From assembly GCF_003244875.1 (NCBI RefSeq), contig NZ_LXXZ01000109.1:1-42436 (forward strand): 42,436 nucleotides of DNA. The letters run 5' to 3'. How positions within the stretch are numbered: the first letter of the stretch is position 1; each line of letters opens with the position of its first letter. Positions 1 through 6,412 of this stretch are shown one piece after another. Source of the stretch: Stenotrophomonas sepilia. Lineage in GTDB: Bacteria > Pseudomonadota > Gammaproteobacteria > Xanthomonadales > Xanthomonadaceae. Position numbers and translations under genes: made by a program. Below the pieces are notes generated by a model that saw only the letters and a list, made by a program, of their open reading frames with translations, did no database searches and was not told the DNA's origin.

Positions 1-21
1 TTGCGAAGCAGTGCTTCGCAA
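1..21. repeat. Short palindrome at window edge
   Basis: Arms TTGCGAAG and CTTCGCAA flank a 5-nt spacer. It may be a hairpin of an upstream gene's 3' end, but the window begins here so the context is unknown. The rest of 22-141 shows no convincing gene. Confidence 0.4.
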
Positions 22-141
22 ACAAAGCGCCCTCACCCATGTAAGCTCGGTCGCGCCATCCATGGCGCTCACGCCCCTGCCACCGGATCCACCCCGCCTT
101 CGACAGTTTCCCGCGGCCTGCCGGAAGGGCATCCCGCTCTG

Positions 142-189
142 GTAGGTGTCGACCTTGGTCGACACGGTAGATCCACGCCATGCGTGGAT
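142..189 (+). repeat. Tandem pair of SMAG-type GTAG palindromes
   Basis: Two GTAG-headed hairpins lie head to tail. The first has GTAG at 142 and arms GTGTCGAC/GTCGACAC (146-153 and 158-165). The second has GTAG at 167 and the palindrome ATCCACG-N5-CGTGGAT (171-189). This layout, GTAG followed by a small hairpin, is the known SMAG repeat family of Stenotrophomonas maltophilia. With 190-279, where I see nothing else, it fills the leading intergenic space before the lipoprotein gene. Confidence 0.8.
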
Positions 190-279
190 GGGGTGGTGGA
201 AGACGCTGTAATGAAATGGATGGAACCAGGGGGTCAGAAGGGGTTCAGTGCCACGCGCTGAATGCGTCCCCCGGACGGG

Positions 280-285
280 TAGACT
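280..285 (+). promoter_or_regulatory. Putative -10 box TAGACT
   Basis: TAGACT lies 33 nt before the ATG at 319. The same hexamer precedes the genes at 1542 (31 nt) and 11501 (30 nt). It fits a sigma-70 -10 element of TAnnnT type. No good -35 box is evident. Confidence 0.4.
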
Positions 286-318
286 GTGGCTCCTGCTCAC
301 GTGAAGACTGGTTGCCCG

Positions 319-1482
319 ATGTCCGCCAAACGCCGCTGGTTGCCCCTGTTGTGCCTGGCCCTGGCGGGCTGCAGCCAGCTGGAAAATCCAGGCAATGTGA
401 CCGCTGCTGACAAGGCTGCGCGGGCGCCGGCCAGCGATGGCGAGAACATGGTGTCGATCAATGCGGCCGATGCACCGCCACCGCCAGCGCCGCCGCGCAG
501 CCAGGCGGATCGGCCGTGGCCGCAGGCGCAGCTTGAGAATGGCCGTGCCTGGGTCAGCTGCAGCACGGAATATGCTGGCGATGCCGGCGACGGTGTCGAG
601 CTGGAAGGCCTGCAGCGCGAGCAGATCACCCAGGCGCTGGCGCCGTGCGCCGAGCGCGGCCTGATGCGCGTGCGTTACGCCGGCAAGATCAATCCGGGCT
701 TCGCCGAGATGATGTGGCGACTGGCCGTGGTTGCTGACGAGCAGAAGATCCACAAGCGCATCCTCGATCTGGATTCCAGCGGCGGCCAGGTGGAATCGGC
801 GATCGTTGCCGGTGACAGCATCGGTGAATCCGGCTGGACCATCTGGGTGCGCGAAGGCTCGATCTGCCATAGCGCCTGCGTGTTCGTGCTGGCCGCCGGC
901 GACAACCGCCTGCTGTCGGGCAAGGTCGGCATCCACCGCATGATGCGCATCAGCTCCAAGGCCACCTCGCGCGCCGAGCTCAACCGCGAGCTGCACGAGG
1001 TCTACGACAACGTGAAGGACTACCTGCAACGCAACGGCGTGGCGGTCGGTGTGGCCGATCTGATGATGACCGTGCCCAACCGCAGCCTGCGCCTGCTGAC
1101 TCCGGACGAACTGCGCCAGTACGGTCTGGATGGCACCAATGCGGTGCAGGACGATCTGGAACGGATCAAGCAGATGCGTGCCTGCGGCGACGATTTCGTG
1201 CAGCGCAAGGACGCCTTCCTGGTCGCCTTCGACCAGCAGTGCAAGCGCGAAGGCGCCGACATGGAGTCGATCAACAGCTGCGGCCAGGCGTTGAAGCAGC
1301 GCTTCGGCTTCCCGGACGCGGTCTGCCCCGACGAAAGCCCGCTGTCGGAGATCGATGTGGCGACGCTGCCACCAGCGCCGCCGGAGCCGCCGCCGGTGGC
1401 CGAACAGGCGCCAGCAGAGACCGGCACGCCGGCCGCGCAGGCCGATGCGGCGGCGGTGGAAGGCAACGCCCACGCGCGCTGA
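319..1482 (+). CDS. Lipoprotein with ClpP-like (COG3904-type) domain
   Basis: Predicted 387-aa lipoprotein. The start at 319 puts a lysine/arginine-rich n-region and hydrophobic core directly before the lipobox LAGC (Cys18); the GTG at 286 in the same frame would add an implausible leader. The central part resembles periplasmic proteins of the ClpP/crotonase fold (COG3904). It has a glycine-rich strand LDSSGGQV around residue 152, the motif CHSAC with candidate nucleophile Ser185, and GIHRM with candidate base His206. The N-terminal segment after the lipobox and the C-terminal tail are proline/alanine-rich and probably disordered. Protease activity is inferred only from the Ser/His arrangement; a non-catalytic role is possible. 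It stands upstream of the DUF4019 gene with a 59-nt gap that holds a separate -10-like box, so the two need not be one operon. Confidence 0.75.
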   Translation: MSAKRRWLPLLCLALAGCSQLENPGNVTAADKAARAPASDGENMVSINAADAPPPPAPPRSQADRPWPQAQLENGRAWVSCSTEYAGDAGDGVELEGLQREQITQALAPCAERGLMRVRYAGKINPGFAEMMWRLAVVADEQKIHKRILDLDSSGGQVESAIVAGDSIGESGWTIWVREGSICHSACVFVLAAGDNRLLSGKVGIHRMMRISSKATSRAELNRELHEVYDNVKDYLQRNGVAVGVADLMMTVPNRSLRLLTPDELRQYGLDGTNAVQDDLERIKQMRACGDDFVQRKDAFLVAFDQQCKREGADMESINSCGQALKQRFGFPDAVCPDESPLSEIDVATLPPAPPEPPPVAEQAPAETGTPAAQADAAAVEGNAHAR

Positions 1483-1504
1483 CGAACCGCTCACTGCGCT
1501 GGCG

Positions 1505-1510
1505 TAGACT
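1505..1510 (+). promoter_or_regulatory. Putative -10 box TAGACT
   Basis: TAGACT lies 31 nt before the ATG at 1542 in the short gap after the ClpP-like lipoprotein gene. The spacing matches the same hexamer upstream of 319 and 11501. A TGACGA at 1480-1485 could serve as a weak -35 with a 19-nt spacer. Confidence 0.4.
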
Positions 1511-1541
1511 GCGGTCCTTTCCTCCAGAACCGGCGGTGTCC

Positions 1542-2087
1542 ATGAAGCGCGTGCTCCTGCTGCTGTCCCTGCTGCCCCTGACTGCGTTGGCGCAGGTACC
1601 TGCGCCGGCCACGTCGGCACCGGCACCCGCGCGCCCGGCCCCGGCATCGCCGGCGGCCGCGAAGCCCGCCACTGCAGGTGCCCCGGCGTTGACCGCTGCG
1701 CAGCAGGCCCAGGTGCAGAAGCAGGACGCGGAAATGGGCGCGGCTGCGTTGAAGGCGGCACAGCTGGTCGATGCCAACCGCGCCGGCGAATTGTGGGATG
1801 GCGCTTCGGCCGTCGCGCGCCGTGCGGTGCCGAAGGCCACCTTCGTCAGCCAGTTGGCCGCCGAGCGCACGCGCCTCGGTGCGCTGGCCGGGCGTGGCCA
1901 GCCGACCATCACCCGGGTCAAGTACAGCCCCGGCGCCGCAGTGCCGGAAGGGCTGTACATCAACGTCAGCTTCCCGACCCGTTTCGCCAACAGCGCGCAG
2001 CCGGTGCGCGAGCTGGTCTCGTTCCGCTTCGACGAAGACCAGGTCTGGCGCCTGGCCGGTTACAGCCTGCGCGCGTCGGCGCCCTGA
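1542..2087 (+). CDS. Secreted DUF4019 domain protein
   Basis: 181-aa exported protein of unknown function. A short basic start, hydrophobic stretch LLLLSLLPLTALA and a likely cleavage after ALA mark a signal peptide. Residues about 20-50 are an Ala/Pro-rich linker. From about residue 60 the protein matches the DUF4019 pattern: an alpha-helical start (AALKAAQLVDANRAGELWD) followed by strands ending in the family-like pattern VSFRFDEDQVWRLAGY. Such proteins are usually small periplasmic proteins with a SnoaL/NTF2-like look. The start at 1542 is the only one that gives a signal peptide; the longer frame from 1239 overlaps the previous gene. A MAPEG gene follows after 11 nt, so co-transcription is likely. 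Confidence 0.75.
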   Translation: MKRVLLLLSLLPLTALAQVPAPATSAPAPARPAPASPAAAKPATAGAPALTAAQQAQVQKQDAEMGAAALKAAQLVDANRAGELWDGASAVARRAVPKATFVSQLAAERTRLGALAGRGQPTITRVKYSPGAAVPEGLYINVSFPTRFANSAQPVRELVSFRFDEDQVWRLAGYSLRASAP

Positions 2088-2098
2088 GGAGATGAACG

Positions 2099-2488
2099 AT
2101 GGCAACTGAGCTGACGATGCTGGCCTGGTCGGTGCTGCTGGGCTTCGTCTACATCTTCGCCACCTCCACCGTGGTCACCCGCGAGCGCGGGATGAAGTGG
2201 AATGCCTCGGCACGGGATGGCAATTCAAAGCCGCTCAGCCCGCTGGCCGGCCGCCTGCAGCGTGCGCAGTCCAACTTCCTGGAAACCTTCCCGTTCTTCG
2301 CCGCTGCCGCCATCGCAGTGGTCGTGGCCGGGCGCAGCAACGACACCACGGCGCTGGCTGCGCAGGCCTACGTCTGGGCGCGTGTGGTCTACCTGCCGCT
2401 GTATGCCGCGGGCGTGCCCTACGTGCGCAGCCTGGTCTGGCTCGTATCGCTGCTGTCGATCCTGGCGCTCGTGTTCGCACTTCTGTAA
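2099..2488 (+). CDS. MAPEG family membrane protein
   Basis: 129-aa integral membrane protein of the MAPEG family (membrane-associated proteins in eicosanoid and glutathione metabolism). It has about four hydrophobic segments (residues 5-25, 60-80, 85-105 and 108-128). The family-typical stretch RAQSNFLETFPFF sits between the first loop and the second helix, and RVVYLPLYAAGVPYVRSLVW follows. A GAGGAG ribosome site lies just before the ATG at 2099, overlapping the end of the DUF4019 gene. Bacterial members of this branch (YecN-like) have no firmly known substrate, so glutathione-dependent activity should not be assumed. Confidence 0.85.
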   Translation: MATELTMLAWSVLLGFVYIFATSTVVTRERGMKWNASARDGNSKPLSPLAGRLQRAQSNFLETFPFFAAAAIAVVVAGRSNDTTALAAQAYVWARVVYLPLYAAGVPYVRSLVWLVSLLSILALVFALL

Positions 2489-2490
2489 GT

Positions 2491-2513
2491 CGGCCTGATC
2501 CAGATCAAGGCCG
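2491..2513 (+). terminator. Imperfect hairpin after MAPEG gene
   Basis: GGCCTGAT pairs with ATCA-A-GGCC with one bulged A, directly after the stop codon at 2488. There is no T-run, so termination strength is doubtful. Confidence 0.35.
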
Positions 2514-2529
2514 CTCAGGCGCGCGGCGC

Positions 2530-2535
2530 TATGCT
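2530..2535 (+). promoter_or_regulatory. Putative -10 box TATGCT
   Basis: TATGCT lies 32 nt before the ubiM-like start at 2568. The same hexamer stands 28-35 nt before other starts in this window. Confidence 0.4.
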
Positions 2536-2567
2536 GGCCCGGACTGAATCAACGGCAGGAGGCGCGC

Positions 2568-3746
2568 ATGCGCAGGATGGACGTGGTGGTGGTCGGCGCC
2601 GGACCGGCGGGCCTGTGCTTCGCGCGCGCGCTGGCCGGCAGTGGCCTGCAGGTCGGGCTGGTCGAAGTGCAGCCGCGCCAGGCCCTGGCCGACGCCGCCT
2701 TCGATGGCCGCGAGATCGCGCTGACCCATGCCTCGCGGCAGAGCATGGAGCAACTGGGGCTGTGGCAGCGGCTGCCGCAGGCCGAAGTCGCCGAGCTGCG
2801 CGATGCCAGGGTGATGAACGGCGGCTCGCCGTTCGCGTTGACCTTCGCCAGCAGCCAGGTTGATGGCCAGCCGCTGGGCTGGCTGGTGCCCAACCATCTG
2901 ATCCGCCGCGCCGCCTGGGACGCCGTGCAGGGCCAGGATGGGCTGGAGCTGTTCGACGGGCGCAAGGTGCTGGGCGTGCAGGCCGATGCGCAGGGCCAGG
3001 TGGTCAGACTCGATGACGGCAGTCAACTGCACGCGCGCCTGCTGGTCGCGGCTGACAGCCGCTTCTCCGCCACCCGCCGCATGCTTGGCATCGGTGCGCA
3101 GATGCGCGACTTCGGCAAGTCGATGCTGGTATGCCGCATGCAGGTCGAGCGCGACCATCACCATACGGCCTGGGAGTGGTTCGCCTACGGCCGCACCATG
3201 GCGCTGCTGCCGCTCAACGAGGGCCAGGCATCGGCGGTGATCACGCTGCCGCCGCGGCAGATCGAAGAACTGCTGGCGATGGACGAGGTGGCTTTCGGTG
3301 AGGCCATCAGTGCCTGCTTCGAGCATCGGCTGGGCCGCATGCAGCCGGTGGCCACACCGCAGGCGTATCCGCTGGTGGGGGTGTACGCGCACCGTTTCGT
3401 CCGCGAGCGTTCCGCGCTGATCGGCGATGCCGCGGTGGGCATGCACCCGGTCACCGCGCACGGCTTCAATCTGGGACTGGCCAGCGCACAGCGGCTGGCA
3501 CAGGGCATCGTCGCGCAGCAGCGGCGCGGTGCCGACATTGCCGCCGCCGGCATGCTGGCCAGCTACCAGCGCGGTCATCGGTTGGCGTCGCGGCCGCTGT
3601 ACGAGGCCACCAACGCGATCGCCAGCCTGTACACCGACGATCGTCGCCCGGCACGCCTGCTGCGGGCCGCGGGCCTGCGCCTGGCGCAGGGCGTGGCGCC
3701 GTTCAGGCAGCTGATCGCCTCGCACCTGACCCAGCGCGTGGCCTGA
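2568..3746 (+). CDS. ubiM: FAD-dependent ubiquinone hydroxylase, UbiM type
   Basis: 392-aa flavoprotein monooxygenase of the UbiH/F/I/L/M family, which hydroxylate the ring during aerobic ubiquinone synthesis. The N-terminus carries the dinucleotide-binding GxGxxG (VVGAGPAG, residues 9-16). FDGREIALTHAS at about 44-55 is the substrate/FAD segment of the family. The second FAD motif near residue 286 reads GDAAVGMHPVTAHGFNLGL rather than the usual GDAAH...GQGFNLGL. I recall this variant from UbiM-type enzymes, which add the C5 hydroxyl in xanthomonads and Neisseria. An AGGAGG site precedes the ATG at 2568. The gene stands alone, with its own -10-like box, and converges on the S4 protein gene. 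Family membership is firm; the regiospecific UbiM assignment is less so. Confidence 0.8.
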   Translation: MRRMDVVVVGAGPAGLCFARALAGSGLQVGLVEVQPRQALADAAFDGREIALTHASRQSMEQLGLWQRLPQAEVAELRDARVMNGGSPFALTFASSQVDGQPLGWLVPNHLIRRAAWDAVQGQDGLELFDGRKVLGVQADAQGQVVRLDDGSQLHARLLVAADSRFSATRRMLGIGAQMRDFGKSMLVCRMQVERDHHHTAWEWFAYGRTMALLPLNEGQASAVITLPPRQIEELLAMDEVAFGEAISACFEHRLGRMQPVATPQAYPLVGVYAHRFVRERSALIGDAAVGMHPVTAHGFNLGLASAQRLAQGIVAQQRRGADIAAAGMLASYQRGHRLASRPLYEATNAIASLYTDDRRPARLLRAAGLRLAQGVAPFRQLIASHLTQRVA

Positions 3747-3757
3747 ACACCCTCGGA

Positions 3758-3979
3758 TCAGCCAGCGGCCAGCACGCGGATCTGGCTGTCGGCGAACTCG
3801 ACCACCTGGCCTGCGCGGATCTTGCAGGCCTTGCGCAGTTCGACTTCGCCGTCGACCCGCACCTGGCCCTCGCTGATGACCATCTTGGCCTCGCCGCCGC
3901 TGGTGACCAGGTCGGCCAGCTTCAACAGCTGCTTGAGTTCGACGTAGTCGCCGTCGAGGTCGAATTCGAGAATCTGCAT
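3758..3979 (-). CDS. Small S4-domain RNA-binding protein (YbcJ-like)
   Basis: 73-aa protein that is little more than one S4 RNA-binding domain. The pattern LKQLLKLADLVTSGGEAKMVISEGQVRVDGEVELRKACKI is the S4 fold, with the family-typical GQVRVDGEVE turn and an RK pair after it. It is close in size and layout to E. coli YbcJ. The start at 3979 (MQILEFDLDG) was chosen because the upstream 32 codons look like translated non-coding DNA. It converges with ubiM, 11 nt between stop codons. The role is unknown; binding to structured RNA or the ribosome is inferred. Confidence 0.85.
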   Translation of the reverse strand: MQILEFDLDGDYVELKQLLKLADLVTSGGEAKMVISEGQVRVDGEVELRKACKIRAGQVVEFADSQIRVLAAG

Positions 3980-4247
3980 GGAGCGAGGGGTCCTGGAAAG
4001 AGGGCGCAGGCCAGCGGCCGGGCCGGGGAGAGGGCGCGTATTGTGCGCCAGCACGGGGCACGACGGCACGCGCATGGAAAGCTGTACGCCTCGTTCAGGA
4101 TCAATGCGGTATCATTCCGCTCTGAGCGAGTGAAATCTCCTCCGACCGAGCAGCGCCAGGGCACGCGATAAGAAGGGCGCCCAAAGCGCGGACCATCACC
4201 CTTTTTATCGCACTGCCAGGAAGACGGCAGTGCCTTCGGAGTTCCCC

Positions 4248-6194
4248 ATGTCCCAAGATTCCCAAGCGCCGCTGCAGTTCGCGCAGCTCGGCCTGTCCGA
4301 GCCCGTGATGCAGGCGGTCACCGCCATCGGCTACGAAACCCCGTCGCCGATCCAGGCCGCCACCATCCCGGCGATGCTGGAAGGCCGCGACGTGCTGGGC
4401 CAGGCCCAGACCGGTACCGGCAAGACCGCTGCGTTCGCACTGCCGGTACTGTCCAACATCGACCTGCAGCAGATCAAGCCCCAGGCCCTGATCCTGGCGC
4501 CGACCCGCGAACTGGCCATCCAGGTTGCCGAGGCATTCCAGTCCTATTCGTCGAAGATCCCGGGCTTCCGCGTGCTGCCAGTGTACGGCGGCCAGCCGTA
4601 CGGCCAGCAGCTGTCGGCCCTGCGCCGTGGCGTGCACATCGTGGTCGGTACTCCCGGCCGCGTGATCGATCACCTGGACCGCAGCACCCTGGACCTGTCC
4701 GAGCTGAAGACCCTGGTGCTGGACGAAGCCGATGAAATGCTGCGCATGGGCTTCATCGACGATGTCGAAGCCGTGCTGAAGAAGCTGCCGGAGCAGCGCC
4801 AGGTGGCCCTGTTCTCGGCCACCATGCCGCCGCAGATCCGCCGCATCGCGCAGACCTACCTGCAGGACCCGGTGGAAGTGACCATCGCGGCCAAGACCAC
4901 CACCTCGGCCAACATCCGCCAGCGCTACTGGTGGGTGAGCGGCATGCACAAGCTGGACGCGCTGACCCGCATCCTGGAAGTCGAGCCGTTCGACGCGATG
5001 ATCATCTTCGCGCGCACCAAGGCCGGCACCGAAGAACTGGCCAGCAAGCTGCAGGCGCGTGGCCTGGCCGCTGCCGCCATCAACGGTGACATGCAGCAGG
5101 CCCAGCGCGAGCGCACCATTGCCATGCTGAAGGAAGGCAAGCTGGACATCCTGGTCGCCACCGACGTGGCCGCCCGCGGCCTGGACGTGGAGCGCATCAG
5201 CCACGTGCTGAACTACGACATCCCGTACGACACCGAGAGCTACGTGCACCGCATCGGCCGTACCGGCCGTGCCGGCCGCAGCGGCGAGGCGATCCTGTTC
5301 GCCACCCCGCGCGAGAAGGGCATGCTGCGCCAGATCGAGCGTGCCACCCGCCAGCCGATCGAAGAGATGCAGCTGCCGAGCGTGGAAGCGGTCAACGACA
5401 CCCGCATCAACAAGTTCACCTCGCGTATCAGCGAAACGCTCGGCGCCGGCGGCCTGGACTTCTACCGCCAGCTGCTGGAGCGCTTCGAGAACGAGCAGAA
5501 CGTGCCGGCCATCGAGATCGCCGCCGCGCTGGCCAGGATGCTGCAGGGCGATACCCCGTTCCTGCTGCAGCCGCCGGTGCGTGCCCCGCGTGAAGAGCGC
5601 GCGCCGCGCGAGCGCTTCGACCGTGGCGACCGCCCGGAGCGTGGCGATCGCTTCGACCGCAACGAGCGGGGGCCGCGCTTCGAGCGTGGCCCGCGTCGCG
5701 ACGACGCCGAAGGTGGTTTCGAGCCGCGTCCGCGCCGCGAGGTTCCGCCGCGTGGTGCGCCGGAGCAGGGCATGGAGACCTACCGCATTTCGGTGGGCCA
5801 CCAGCACGGCGTGAAGCCGGCCAACATCGTCGGCGCCATCGCCAACGAAGCCGGCCTGGAAAGCCGTTTCATCGGCCGCATCGACATCCACGACGACTTC
5901 TCGCTGCTGGACCTGCCGGCACAGATGCCGCCGGACGTGCTTTCGCACCTGCAGAAGGTGTGGGTGTCCGGCCAGCAGCTGCAGATGCGACCGCTGGCGG
6001 CCGGTGAAGAGATCAACCCGGCCCCGCGTCCGTTCAAGCCGCGCTTCGACAAGCGTGGTCCGGGCGGCCCCGGTGGCCCGCGTCGTGGTGGTCCGGGTGG
6101 TCCGGGTGGCCATGGGGGCGACCGCGGCGGTGACCGCGACAGCCGCCCGCCACGTCGTGATGGCTTCAAGCCGCGCGGCCCGCGCAGCTTCTAA
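4248..6194 (+). CDS. deaD: ATP-dependent DEAD-box RNA helicase DeaD/CsdA
   Basis: 648-aa DEAD-box helicase that unwinds RNA duplexes in ribosome assembly and mRNA decay, especially in the cold. The helicase core is complete: Q-motif (residues 11-41), Walker A AQTGTGKT (53-60), PTREL, DEAD (159-162), SAT (190-192), RGLDVE and HRIGRTGRAGR. After the core comes an Arg/Glu-rich linker with repeated RFDR/RGDR units. A DbpA-type RNA-binding domain follows (about residues 510-585, with RISVGHQHGVKPANIVGAIA), then a Gly/Arg-rich tail of GPGGP repeats. ATG 4248 has GGAG 7 nt upstream and gives MSQDSQ; a GTG at 4230 is possible but has no better site. A 268-nt spacer precedes it, which could hold a long leader as in E. 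coli csdA, but I see no defined element there. Confidence 0.93.
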   Translation: MSQDSQAPLQFAQLGLSEPVMQAVTAIGYETPSPIQAATIPAMLEGRDVLGQAQTGTGKTAAFALPVLSNIDLQQIKPQALILAPTRELAIQVAEAFQSYSSKIPGFRVLPVYGGQPYGQQLSALRRGVHIVVGTPGRVIDHLDRSTLDLSELKTLVLDEADEMLRMGFIDDVEAVLKKLPEQRQVALFSATMPPQIRRIAQTYLQDPVEVTIAAKTTTSANIRQRYWWVSGMHKLDALTRILEVEPFDAMIIFARTKAGTEELASKLQARGLAAAAINGDMQQAQRERTIAMLKEGKLDILVATDVAARGLDVERISHVLNYDIPYDTESYVHRIGRTGRAGRSGEAILFATPREKGMLRQIERATRQPIEEMQLPSVEAVNDTRINKFTSRISETLGAGGLDFYRQLLERFENEQNVPAIEIAAALARMLQGDTPFLLQPPVRAPREERAPRERFDRGDRPERGDRFDRNERGPRFERGPRRDDAEGGFEPRPRREVPPRGAPEQGMETYRISVGHQHGVKPANIVGAIANEAGLESRFIGRIDIHDDFSLLDLPAQMPPDVLSHLQKVWVSGQQLQMRPLAAGEEINPAPRPFKPRFDKRGPGGPGGPRRGGPGGPGGHGGDRGGDRDSRPPRRDGFKPRGPRSF

Positions 6195-6220
6195 GCCGCA
6201 CCCACAGCCGTCCAGAGCGA

Positions 6221-6240
6221 CGCCGGCCCCCGGGCCGGCG
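6221..6240 (+). terminator. GC-rich hairpin after deaD
   Basis: A perfect stem of CGCCGGCCC with GGGCCGGCG and a 2-nt centre lies 26 nt after the deaD stop. There is no T-run, so it may be a weak terminator or a 3'-end stabiliser. Confidence 0.5.
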
Positions 6241-6246
6241 TACAGG

Positions 6247-6329
6247 AAAAGGGGACGGAGGGGATTAAGTCGTCTATGGCAGGCCATGCGCTTATGCCGA
6301 AAATGACTTAATCCCCTCCGTCCCCTTTT
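6247..6329. repeat. 25-bp perfect inverted repeat with 33-nt loop
   Basis: The arms at 6247-6271 and 6305-6329 are exact reverse complements over 25 nt, beginning AAAAGGGGACGG and ending GATTAAGTC. The loop (6272-6304) holds a small ATGG/CCAT palindrome. On the plus strand the second arm ends in a T-run, so it can act as a terminator for deaD. It also looks like a mobile palindromic unit; I recall similar GGGGACGGAGGGGATTAAG units scattered in xanthomonad and pseudomonad genomes near REP-associated tyrosine transposases. No transposase lies here. Confidence 0.75.
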
Positions 6330-6412
6330 TCGCACGGTCAACACATTGCCGGTCATAGGCTGGTCCGGTTCCAAAGGAGGTTGTCACCGCAGCACATTCG
6401 GGGGGATCCGGG

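Noticed and set aside
4101..6374. 757-codon open frame opposite deaD
   Set aside because: Antisense of the complete helicase gene; its low-complexity Thr/Arg/His composition has no recognisable domain.
6374..6381. Perfect AAAGGAGG as ribosome site of the EAL protein
   Set aside because: It lies over 30 nt before ATG 6413 and no start codon stands at a suitable distance after it; it may be chance or part of a short leader not visible here.
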